64,000 nt of DNA, taken from contig CM075942.1 of the NCBI GenBank assembly GCA_038030265.1, positions 51,302,751-51,366,750 on the forward strand. The letters run 5' to 3'. The position numbers were made by a program, and so were the translations under genes. The DNA comes from Corythucha ciliata (lineage: Eukaryota; Arthropoda; Insecta; Hemiptera; Tingidae). The notes beneath the pieces were generated by a model. That model was not told the origin of the DNA, searched no databases, and saw only the letters and a program-made list of their open reading frames with translations. Shown in pieces: positions 47,122-56,933 of the stretch. How positions within the stretch are numbered: the stretch's first letter is position 1; each line of letters begins with the position of its first letter.

Positions 47122-47450
47122 CCATTTAAAAAAAAATCAATACCGACGAAACGGCTGGGTCAATTGTGACAAAAGAAAAAATGATTCGACGCAGAACTTG
47201 ATGCTCTTCAAAAAATAACAGGGTACAATTTTCCGTAGAATGCGTCATTGAGGAGTTGCGAGCGAAAAACTAAAAAAAGTGCAAAAACTATCAGTTTTAC
47301 GCGATTTTCTCAAAACGCACAAGGAAATTTTGTTGGATCTCTTCAGATTCGTGTTCCTCACCCCAAAAAACATAGAATAAAGTGAAGATAATCAAAGACG
47401 AGATTTTTGTCCACGTATGGTATTTTTTTTTACACGTTTTGACTGGACTA
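45913..47450. mobile_element. Complete long-TIR foldback element (1538 bp)
   Basis: The left arm (45913-46245) and right arm (47122-47450) are reverse complements, starting TAGTCCAGTCAAACG and ending CGTTTTGACTGGACTA. TTA is duplicated at 45910-45912 and 47451-47453. The centre holds repeated phrases around CCTATAACTC and AGCTCGGGAACTA, with no transposase. The terminus TAGTCCAGTCAA is shared with 60459-62495, so both belong to one family. The 3-bp TWA target suggests PIF/Harbinger mobilisation. Confidence 0.85.
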
Positions 47451-47453
47451 TTA

Positions 47454-48253
47454 GCAGAAAGAGAGATAACGCTCGATTTTTGGACCGAAGAGTTGATTTT
47501 TAGAGCAAAAAAGCACGCTGTAAACGCAATTTACTGTGGAATTTTGGTTGTTTGAGTCAAAAATAATGATTGCGAAGCAAATAATCTTGGCTCTTGGACA
47601 TAATTCGTGTGTTTTTGAGGGGGGGGGGCAAGGGCCAGAATGTTTGATGGTCGTTGCCAGGACCAATGAATTACCATTATTTATACCACTGGTGGAAATC
47701 TTAATTTTGGACAGAATTTCCATGGAATGGAAGGTGTGGAGGAGCGTTTCGGTGAGTTAATTGTCGTGGTTCCCTACTTGGTCTTAAACAACACACATTA
47801 CTCAGCCAAAAAAGCTGGCTAAGTGGCAAATACGAAATTTGCCATGTTCCAAAAAACTGTCAATTTGAAAGTGGCAGGACTCAGGAGCATGCGTGAAATT
47901 TCCGAGTATCCCCAGAAAGTTCAGGTTGACACACGGGGACCCGAAATCTCCCAGGCCGCCACAGATCCCATTTATCTGTCCCCTTTTGCTTTCAGCAGTT
48001 GTCGGGTACAGAACTATCAAGTCAGCAGTTTTACTGCCATCTGCCTCCGTCCACGTAAACATACTTGTGACACACAGCCGTTTTGAACCGACCAAATGAC
48101 ATGATCGAAGCTACAAAGCTTTGAACGAAAATATTATCGGAAAAGAAAAGCTCGGGATCAACGATCAATCGTCGTTTATTCACCGACGTGTCTAATTTCT
48201 TAAACATCGACGTACTTTTCCTCATCTTCAAGACAGATGAATCCGCTCCCCCC
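47454..48253. other. No gene seen
   Basis: Between the foldback element and the LTR element. Frames at 47823-48099 overlap in two phases; I recognise nothing. There is a G run at about 47620-47628. Confidence 0.4.
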
Positions 48254-48353
48254 TGTTACGTATTTGAAATAGAACGATTATGATCAAGTAATCAGAAACG
48301 TAAAACTGTTTTTTTATTTTTTTTAACGGTGTTTAATGGTGATCAAACACTAC
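48254..48353 (-). repeat. 3' LTR (100 bp)
   Basis: On the plus strand it runs TGTTACGTATTTGAAATAG to TGGTGATCAAACACTAC. It matches the other LTR except for a deletion of about 24 bp in the middle and a few substitutions. In element orientation the LTR ends ...ACGTAACA. A purine tract, AAGGTGAGAT, lies just upstream of its start (48354-48363 in plus coordinates) and could be the polypurine tract. Confidence 0.8.
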
Positions 48354-48580
48354 ATCTCACCTTGGAGGTCTTCTCTGTTTCTCAATGGTCTTGAAGGTAT
48401 TTGGAAGTCTTGAACTTGTTCGTTTCGTGTGTCAGCAAACTTGATGGCGATTGACTAGTTTCATGAATCGAGTTATTTTCTGTGTTGCCCTGAACAGAGG
48501 TCGACGTATTGACATATGGTAACAGTTACAACGATTCCAAAACTGATGTCGGTTGATCCGTCGATCCTAAAACAGGAGAT

Positions 48581-49871
48581 TTACTTCCAGTATTTTTTAA
48601 AAAGTGACACGTTGCGGGTAACTTTCCCGCCGCTTCTTTTTGCAGTTATCATCGTTCCCTTAACTGAGTCCACTGTGAAGGGTGTAGGGTCGAAAGAAGT
48701 TGTGGTCTTGTTGAGAAGTGTTTGTTGAAGAAAAACACGGTCTCCTGTGGACATCGAGGGTGGCTTCGAATGGCGGTGTTCGTCAGCATTAGGTCTTCAT
48801 CTTCTTCTTTGATCCACGATCTTTTGTCCGTAGCAGATTATCCGAAGAAGTGGGATTCACAATGGACGGCAGTACTGTCTTGAAATTATATTTGAAAATT
48901 ACTTCTGCCGGGGAGACACCAATGGTCGAGTGAGGAGTTGATCTATACATGAGCAAAAAGGTGTCAATGGATGTGTCCCACGTTTTTCCTTCCGCTACCA
49001 TGGATTTAACGTATTTTGTTATGGTTCTCATGAAGCGTTTGACATTTCCTTTGGCTTGGGGCCAATCTGGCGTAATTTTCTGATAGTGTATACCATAATC
49101 ACTGATCTTTTGTGAAAAATGACGGGAGTTAAAAAGAGGTCCGTTGTCAGTTTTTACGACTGACGGGAAACCAAAAATTGAAAACCATACAGATAATTGA
49201 AACAAAACTTTTTCAGTATTCAGGCTGGAAAGGAGAGCAACCATTGGGAATCGTGAATATTCGTCGATTAGTACCATGAGATTCCTTCCATTAGGAAATG
49301 GCCCTGCGAAATCTACAGCGACAGTATGCCAGGGCGCTGGCGGTAGTTGAGAAGGAAAGAATGGAGCAGGCTGAGTGGAATTTTGAGCAGTTAAACATGG
49401 AATGCACGATTTTATTTGATCGATAACTGTGTTCTCCATGTTTGGGAACCATACTTTTGACCCTAAGAGCTCTTTTGTTTTCACAATGCCTTGGTGACCC
49501 CTGTGAGCCATTCCCTGGATTCCCTCGAATTCCCTCGATTTCGGATACCAATTCCCTCGAAGAAGGATACCATCTTCAGTGACAGCTAACTCGTGCCTGA
49601 CTTTATAAAATGGCATGAGAGACAGGTCATTAACATCAGAATTTTTCCATAAATCGGTTTGAAGAGCTGTTATGACTTTCTGCAATGTGTCATCTCGATT
49701 AGTTGCTTCAACTACACTAGCTCTGGATAGTGCCTTCCGGAGAGTCAATTGTGTTCTGCAGTTAATGAGTGATTCAGCTGCTGGGAAACATTCATCTCGG
49801 GATTTTGGATGACGTGAGAAAAAGTCGGAAGGGTTGGTCGTGCCAGGAGTGTGCTGAATAGCGAACTGCGC
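48581..49871 (-). pseudogene. Ty3/gypsy integrase, inactivated (RNase H tail to C-terminal domain)
   Basis: Integrase inserts retroelement cDNA into the genome. The open stretch begins after a stop at 49872-49874 with the RNase H tail PGTTNPSDFFSRHP. Numbering from the conventional 319-residue part (49748 to 48789), the HHCC zinc site is H82, H85, C115, C118. The catalytic core has D146 (AVDFAGP) and D201 (KTDNGPLF), but position 237, 35 residues later, is Lys (GNVKRFM) where the family has Glu. A single G-to-A change would explain this. The frame stops after KKKMKT; the C-terminal domain (GDRVFLQQ, then FDPTPFTV, then TRNVSLFKK) continues in another phase to a stop at 48581, so a one-base shift lies near 48790. 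Non-functional on two grounds. Confidence 0.9.
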
Positions 49872-49889
49872 CTAGTTCCTATTACGATT

Positions 49890-49905
49890 CCTACCGACTG
49901 CGCCA
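49890..49905 (-). promoter_or_regulatory. Primer-binding site for tRNA-Ser
   Basis: On the minus strand, TGGCGCAGTCGGTAGG starts one base after the LTR end. It is exactly complementary to the 3' end of an animal tRNA-Ser (CCTACCGACTGCG plus CCA). tRNA-Ser priming is used by the 17.6/297 group of insect gypsy elements. It sets the element's strand and the LTR boundary. Confidence 0.9.
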
Positions 49906-49906
49906 A

Positions 49907-50030
49907 TGTTACGTATTTGAAATAGAACGATTATGTTCGAGTAATCAGAACGTAAAACTTATTTTTTTTATTTTTATAACAAGTTATAACAAGTCAATTA
50001 AGCACGTGTTTAATGGTGATCAAACACTAC
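49907..50030 (-). repeat. 5' LTR (124 bp)
   Basis: Direct repeat of 48254-48353 with an extra ATAACAAGTTATAACAAGTC stretch that is missing from the other copy. It ends next to the primer-binding site. The short length is unusual, so part of the LTR may be lost. Confidence 0.8.
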
Positions 50031-50114
50031 TCCCCCAAACCCCAGTTTCACCACCACTGATAATATGGGAGTCGGGGAGGGGGGTCGGGGTACATGTCTG
50101 ACAATAGCGTGATG

Positions 50115-51469
50115 AAGTAGTGCCGATCTTCAAGAAGAAAGGCAATCCAAATGACCAAGGTAGCTGGAGACCAATTTCCATTTGTGTCACATTTTCAAAA
50201 ATTCTCGAAAGAGCGATTAACCTTCAGCTTACAAACTTCCTTTAGGGGGCGGGATGTCTCAGTCCCAGGCAATTTGGCTTTAGGCGGGGGAGAAATACCA
50301 CGCAAGCAGTTATGGCCCTAGCTTCACGCATATACGGATGGCGACATTCTGTGACCTCTCTCGTGCATTCGATAGTATTTCTCTGAGAAACTGATTAATA
50401 AGCTATACGCCTATGGAATAAGGGGTTTATCTCTGGATATGCTGAGGGACTATTTGCGGGGGCGGAGCCAGATTGTCTTCTTTAACGGAGATTCGTCGGG
50501 GCCTTCGGAGGTTAGGCATGGAGTTCCTCAGGGGTCAATACTCGGGCCTCTCCTGTTTTTGATCATCATAAATGATCTTCCGTCATGGGTTGACGCATTG
50601 GTCACATTGTTCGCCGACGATACAACTATTACTATGTCGGACTCAGATGTTCATAATCTAATGAAGGGGATGAGTGAAGAACTCAATAAGGTCGAGGCTT
50701 GGCTGTTGGGCAACGATTTGTGGCTCAACAAGGAAAAAACTTGTCATCTGGTTTTTGGGTTGAAAGAGTTGACTCCGGCTAAACCGGTTAAGTTCCTTGG
50801 AGTGTGGATAGATGCTAAACTCGACTGGCACCATCACATCGAAGAATTGTCCAAGAGTCTAAATAGAGCTTTATTCGCTCTGAGAAAGCTTAAGGAATGT
50901 GTTCCACTCTCTGGCCTTCTGACGGCATACTTCGGAATCTTCCACAGTCTGCTCGGTTATGGAGTTCTTCTCTGGGGTGGATCACCGAAGGCGGAGGTTA
51001 TCTTTACCCTCCAAAAAAGGCAATCCGAGCCATAATGAACGTTGGCCGTGCGGCCCATTGTCAAGAGTATTTCCGGGATCTTCGAATTCTCACGCTGGCA
51101 CCACTTTACGTCCTGGAGTGCGTTTGTTTCGCTCATGCTACGAAGGGAAGTAGTACTACGGTTGGAAGTTCGACTGGTCTGGCCCTTCATAACGCCGACA
51201 ACATAAGGGATCCCTTCTTTAGGCTTAGTAAAACTAAGTGAAGCTTTCTTGGGCGTTCCGTGGGCTTTTATAATAAACTACCGGTTCGTGTTCGGAGTTT
51301 ATCTGCGGATGATTTCCGTAAGACCGTCCGCGAGGTGCTTCTGAAAAAGGTCATTTATAGGCATTCAGAGTTCTGCTGGGATGATTCCGACGACTTGCCT
51401 AGTGCAAAATAATTAATTTAAAAATCATATTATGACGACCAAAGTACTTGCTGTACCACATGGAAATAA

Positions 51470-51470
<1 letters not shown>
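50115..51470 (+). pseudogene. 5'-truncated, frameshifted non-LTR (LINE) reverse transcriptase
   Basis: The enzyme copies LINE RNA at a nicked target. In order and in shifting frames: VVPIFKKKGNPNDQGSWRPIS (50128-50190); QFGFRRGRNTTQAV (from about 50268); FCDLSRAFD with the first catalytic Asp (about 50349). The main open frame (50439-51035, 198 codons) has GVPQGSILGPLLF (residues 28-40) and FADD with the catalytic Asp pair at 60-61. It also has the thumb-like FLGVWIDAKLDWHHHI. The C-terminal part (AHCQEYFRDLRILTLAPLY) continues in another frame to 51241. A third segment (NKLPVRVRSLSADDFR) runs to a stop near 51411. There are at least four frame breaks. The style fits the Jockey/CR1/L2 group; the clade is uncertain. 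Endonuclease and ORF1 are absent. Confidence 0.85.

Positions 51471-51523
<53 letters not shown>
51471..51523 (+). repeat. (TTA)n tail of the LINE
   Basis: About 17 TTA units follow the LINE's 3' untranslated end (CACATGGAAATAAA). Simple 3' tails of this kind are made during target-primed reverse transcription of many LINEs. Confidence 0.85.
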
Positions 51524-51833
51524 TTTGGGAAGGGAGGTGGCAATGCATTTACGCACGGTGTGCCGGACTCCTGCCGAGCGACAGACTACCGGCTAAAACC
51601 ACCCCCCTTTTTGGGGCATCGACTGCTAGAGGTCATGAGCCCATCAAATGTGTTGTTAATAACAAGGTTGAAATCGACTGATTCATTGGGAGATTTTGAC
51701 GATATTGTTTTGAAGTTAATTAATTATAGTGATCAATTTGTGAGTTGTTTTGAGGATTTTAAATTTGATAAAAGTAATTAATCTCATGTAGGTAGCTGAA
51801 TAGATGGCTTAGGGCCTGTGGGTCCTTTGACCG
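51524..51833. other. Segment between two (TTA)n tracts, possible second LINE 3' end
   Basis: 310 bp starting GGAAGGGAGGTGGCAATGCA and ending GGGTCCTTTGACCGATTATT, with no recognised frame. Because it also ends in a TTA tract, it could be the 3' end of another retroposed sequence. Confidence 0.35.
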
Positions 51834-51891
<58 letters not shown>

Positions 51892-51898
51892 TTATTAT
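51834..51898 (+). repeat. (ATT)n microsatellite
   Basis: About 21 ATT units with one TTT interruption near 51881. Confidence 0.9.
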
Positions 51899-54800
51899 GA
51901 GTGCACCAGAATGATGGACGCCTGAACTGATCAAGGGATGGTGGCTGTGATCACTCTAGCCCATCAGTTTCCTGATTAGAGCAATTAGACGTCAACAAGT
52001 GTAAATATTTTTCATAATGGATTTTCTAGTTCGTATAGGTTCGCTTCCTCTTGTTATCCAAGTCCTCAGAGGAATGGGTATCTCTCCTTTCACTCGAGGC
52101 CCTTGGAAATTACTCGTGCGCAAAAATAAAGAAAACTATCGCAGGTAATGTAATCAATTCGATAGTTTCCATCCCATCAGACGGACTTCAAGTTCATTAT
52201 TTCCGTTTTATAACACAGGAAAATGGAGAAATACATATTATACAGCCGGTTTTTTAATCTATGGACAGTTAAATAGAACGAGGTGGAAAATTGTATTTAA
52301 ATTACAATAATTTACGACCTATTTACGATCAAAAGTTTCGCTCTTTGAATTTTTACTACTTAATAATGAGTTGGAATCATTGTGATTCGCTCTCCAGTTT
52401 CTCCATCAAGGTCGTTTCCTTGCACAAACTAGAAGCTGGGGATTTATACTTTCTTGTTACCATTGTTTGATTATTATTTTTTACTTCTCTCACTTTTTCA
52501 TTCACAATGGAAACGGAATCGAATTCAGTAGTTCAATATACTATACAGCGCACTGTGAAACGAATGGATACCGTCAATTAGAAGGAGAAGATGATAGAGC
52601 AACATTGACACATAGAGTGGACCTGGCTTGGGTGATTATGGTTTCTTCTTTTACTATCTTGCGAAGTAAAACTGTATGGAAAGAGGCTATTGGAGTTGAG
52701 GTGAAGAGAAAGTAGCGCGAGATACATTATGGCGACCAAGCCTAAAATTCTTTAAGAAATTGTGAGTATTCTGATCCAAACACGACCGCAGTAATAAATT
52801 CAAATCTCTGCACGGTTGGTAATACTTTCAATATAGCAAAACAAAAGAAATTCGCTTCGAATGTTTTTTTTCAAATTCTTATTACCCGCAAGTGTGTTGG
52901 TTGTGGTTATTTTCAGAGCAATAAATACGCTTGTTCATTTAGAAAAATAGAGTAAGTTTGTTACGTTCCCCTAATAGGAAATGACTTCCGCCATTTATTA
53001 TGAAATATAAATGGCAAGTAGTAAAATTTAAAAAAACCCCTTGAAATTCAAAGCGAGCATTTATCAGTTAGTTGAAAATTTGAATTCAATAGAAGTGAAA
53101 CGTTTCTTTTCTTGGACAAGTAAGGCATGCCGTCCTTACTGATGTTCTGTCTTTATCAGCCTCCAACGCACTGTACCTACTGTTGGTCATTCTGTAGAAT
53201 GGGCGTCTACTGGGATTTCAAGCTTCCTTCCCGAGAATGGACGTGCATGAGAACTACGGTCCCTTCCTCTCTGAATTTTTAGCCAGGGCTCTGATGCATC
53301 CTTTCTCCTTTAGCCCCCCCCCCCCAATTATTGCGTTTCAAGCAATCAATAGCTTCTGTTGGATTTTAGAAAATAAACGCTTGGTAGTTGAACGGCTTAC
53401 GATAGGCATCCATTGAACGTGGAATTCAGGCCTCTTTTTCAAAGCTATTTTTAGTACCAAGAGTCAACCCTCTTTCCCACTTAGGTAAATTTCCTAAAAA
53501 ATTATAATCTGCCAATATATGTAGGAGATTATTATCAAGTCATAGATTTAGTGGAAATTGTATTTATTCAACTTATCGTTGATAACCTGCTCCACGGCAA
53601 ATAAATTGGGTGTTTGTATTTCCCGTGTACACACATTTTTGTTGGCCCTTATCTTTTCTTCTTATTTCCACGTCAATAGTTTGAAAAGGTGATCTCTTCG
53701 CTCTCTACTTTGCCCTATGTTATCACCTTTTTTAAATAAAAAAAAATGGCTATAAATTTTGCACCAGCTCAACTGGCTGAAAAAAATATAAAATTCCGAT
53801 GGCCGGAAGGATCAGAAAGAGGACCCCAAAGCGTATTTCTACAATCCAATTTCTTATTTACGAACGGTCTGATACAGAAACACCTTTTCTTGTATTCAAA
53901 TCAAGTTTTAGAAGTCCGTGATTGGAAATTGATCCTGCTAAATGTTAAGGACCTATCCCTCCCCCCCGGAACGTCCACAGCCCAAGAGAATTCATTTGGT
54001 TTTTTTTTTGTTTTTTTCTACTTCTTTTTATGAACAGCAGGCTCACGGCTCAGCCGCCGTCCTGTAATGTTAAGGGAGAAAGAAGTGGAAAGAAAAACAG
54101 TTAATAAAATGCATATGAGGTTGAAAAGGCACGAGCGGGGCAATTATCTCCAAGTTAGAATCGGTGGGCGTTCCTCAAACAAAGGAGGTAATGACCGGTT
54201 GCAAAACGCACGGTTTTAGCCCGGGGGAAGCTGACCCTTTGCGGGGAATATAGGAAAAAAAATTGGTTTTGTGGGGGGGGGGGAGGGGACAATTTCGGAG
54301 TCGTCGAGGGTTCAAATAGTTGATACAGACACTATAGTGCTTATTTCCAAATCACCTTCCTTGTTGGAGAAAACGACTAATCACGATGATTTCCCATCCG
54401 CCAACTTTTATCCCGATGACATTTTGAATCATATCGACGGCATGAGCAAATCCTGTTGCACGCAGACAAAAAAGTAGTCTTTTAATTAAAGACTTGCAAC
54501 ACATTTTTGCCCTCTTATTTTAATGGATCACATTCATCAGCTTTTATCGACAACATCGCAAAAGCTCTACTTTTTCCAATCTGAGAGCAGGGTTGAGAGA
54601 TGTTTATCTCGAACCTTGTTACTCAATAAAGAATATAAGTAACCATTTAAATAATACTTCGAGGTTGTAAGGGCCACGGTTAGTCAAAGACTTTTTTCAC
54701 TCTAAAAAATATTGCTTTACAATTGTGATAACACGCTATAGGTGGTAGAAAAGCTAATAGGCCAAGATATCTGGAACGGCTCTTAGAGGCCTATAATTTG

Positions 54801-55059
54801 GCAACGCAACAAGAGAACAATTTGGATGTGCGTTAGTTTCCCTTATTTTACACCTCCTCTTCTTCATACATGCCCGTTTTAAATACATTGGTATAATAGA
54901 GATCATTATCGAGGAACTGAGCAATTATACGATTTTGCTTCATATAGCGTCATTCGGGGCCACTTTCCTTTTATAAGTAAGCCCGAAGAGTGTTAAAGTT
55001 CATTTTTTCGGTTTTGGTGGAAAGGTTTTGAAAAAGCGAATGTCCACCAACCCAAGAAA
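51899..55059. other. No gene seen
   Basis: AT-rich sequence with a C run at 53314-53324 and a G run at 54272-54281. Frames of 68-95 codons (52051, 52467, 53746, 54271) end in low-complexity tails or lack motifs. Confidence 0.4.
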
Positions 55060-55810
55060 AGTTTGTTTAGAATCCTTTTAACGATTTTAACGAGCAGAAT
55101 CCGCAAAATTCGGCTTTGAAAGAACTAATTGCGGTTTAAAAATAGACTAAATTCCGATCTTTGGTGTTTGAAAGCGAGCCAAATAGACATGATTGGCTTT
55201 GGATCAGATTCAGATTGTGGGCCATAATGTCTGGGTTTTTGCTGCAATACCCTGGATTCTAGGGCCTAATTTTCATGCTATTCAGTGAAATGGTGGCAGG
55301 ACTACGGGTGAGAATGAAACCGCAGTATTTCAATTCTGAAAATCGAGACTGATTTTCGATCAGAAGAACCTCCTAAGGGGATTCTTAATGTGATGCCACC
55401 GGTTTCATTCACTTTTGCGAACACTTTCAGGGCCACACGAATTTTCCGATGCACGACGTGACGCGGCCCCCCAATCAAATTCCCTGAAGTTTATTAAAAG
55501 GTCACAACGCAGGCGGACCCAACTGACCTCTGTCTGGAGTCGAGAAAAACGGGCCAAAACCCATGACATCGCGAAACGCTCATTTACGTTCACTTTAAGG
55601 GGTGCTGGCGGCCATTTTGTTGCGTTGTGGGCGATCTAAGCTGTATTTGTCGGTTGAGCATTGCCTTGGCGACTCATAATCCACGTCAGGTTCAAACTAG
55701 GGTCTACCTGTTGTGTATTTAAGAAATTAACTCTAAACTTTGATGTGACCACCTCTCAATGGGATTCAGGAGGTCGTCCTCGGCACTCAATCTCCTTCCT
55801 TCCTTTTTTT
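55060..55810 (+). repeat. Family B units followed by a dispersed repeat (relative of 31.6-32.3 kb)
   Basis: 55060-55230 has family B units and matches 640-1090 without the 702-956 insertion. 55240-55810 shares ordered blocks with 31591-32330 (TTTTCGATCAGAAG; GGAGTCGAGAAA; TGGCGGCCATTTT; GCTGTATTTGTCGGTTGAGC). The frame pair at 55405-55639 is an overlap artefact. Confidence 0.55.
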
Positions 55811-56931
55811 TCTTAATTGGCGTTCACATGGCACCAACATGACCACCATGACCCATGTTTCGAAAAATGCCTCGTTCGGGAAGGGATTTTCAAACTCGTT
55901 GAGAGTATTAGCTAATCGCATTGTTCTCAGATCCGTGTTCTAGAGGTTACCTATGGACACGAAAAAAAAAGTATCATAACATGACCTACATTTGCCCAAC
56001 CCTATAGTGCATTTTGCACTAAAAAGAAACTTCAGGGTAGACCCTCGGCACGCAACACATCAGTGACGAGCTGAGACTTCCTTTTAATTCCCCGCTTCCT
56101 TCTTCTTTTCATTTCAACTTTCGAGGTCTCCCGACTCCGTTCTCTTCTTATGTGATTTGTATCAATAGTTATGCCTAGGTACCCTAAGACGATGAAAATA
56201 GTATTTCCTTTTAAACCCCTTTCTCACTGGGTTTCTGCACTGTTTTATCCGGTAGAAAGTCCGACGATAAACACCCGCGCTAATGATTAGCCACCGTTCC
56301 CAATACATCACTTGAACGGCGGCCACAGGGGTGATAATATAAAAAAGAATGAACGTATTAAATACAAACATACTGGATTTTTTGCTTCCTAACGGTGTGG
56401 TCGGGGTGGGGGTGTTTGATTAAAAAACAAAACCGGCGTGCTCGATAGAAAACGCGGGCTAATAAATTTTAATCTTCGACTTTGTTGGCTTATACAGGCC
56501 CATACTCACGCCATGTATCGAAGGAAGAGGGAAAATATTTTAATGGCTTCGCCTTGGCGAGATGGCCCAAAGCTATCGGACGGAAGTAGTGAAATTAACT
56601 AAATTCGAGTGTATAAATTTTCTCTTTTTTTTTAGACCAAGAGAAAGTATTACGTCCTTTGTTGTTTCTGAGAGATAAGTATTTTAAAAGGGCCTTAAAT
56701 ATAGAGTCGGCGATCATTCCATGTGTTCGAAATTACGTCTTTACTTTGATTTATCGACAAGCGCTTGATTATTCGCGAATACTGGAAAGTAGGTGCCCAA
56801 AAAAAAAATATCGCCACCCCTCTTCCAGCCATTGGCCTCATCGGCCGGGGTCACAAAAACCAAAGATTTCCAAGTGCCTTAAATGCCCTTTTCGTGTGTA
56901 TTATAGGAAACAGTTCAATCTCCCGACTGTA
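55811..56931. other. No gene seen
   Basis: AT-rich sequence. The minus frame 56162-56371 and plus frames 56659-56983 lack motifs; the latter run into the foldback element. Confidence 0.4.
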
Positions 56932-56933
56932 TA

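Larger units (their letters stand above)
48254..50030 (-). mobile_element. Internally deleted Ty3/gypsy LTR retrotransposon
   Basis: Two direct copies of a short LTR bound about 1.55 kb of internal DNA. In minus-strand order: 5' LTR (49907-50030), primer-binding site (49890-49905), the tail of RNase H (PGTTNPSDFFSRHP), integrase, then the 3' LTR (48254-48353). Gag, protease, reverse transcriptase and most of RNase H are gone; the deletion joins the region just after the primer site to the end of RNase H. C-rich tracts (CTCCCCC) flank both outer edges and may be a target duplication, but their low complexity makes this weak. Confidence 0.85.

Noticed and set aside
49861..49910. tRNA-Ser-like 3' end (CCTACCGACTGCGCCA)
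   Set aside because: Only the terminal 16 bases match and they include a CCA, which animal tRNA genes do not encode. They abut an LTR. It is a retroelement primer-binding site, not a tRNA gene.
48240..50040. Target-site duplication of the LTR element (CTCCCCC on both sides)
   Set aside because: The flanks are C homopolymer-like, so a match of five or six bases is expected by chance. Kept only as a weak note.
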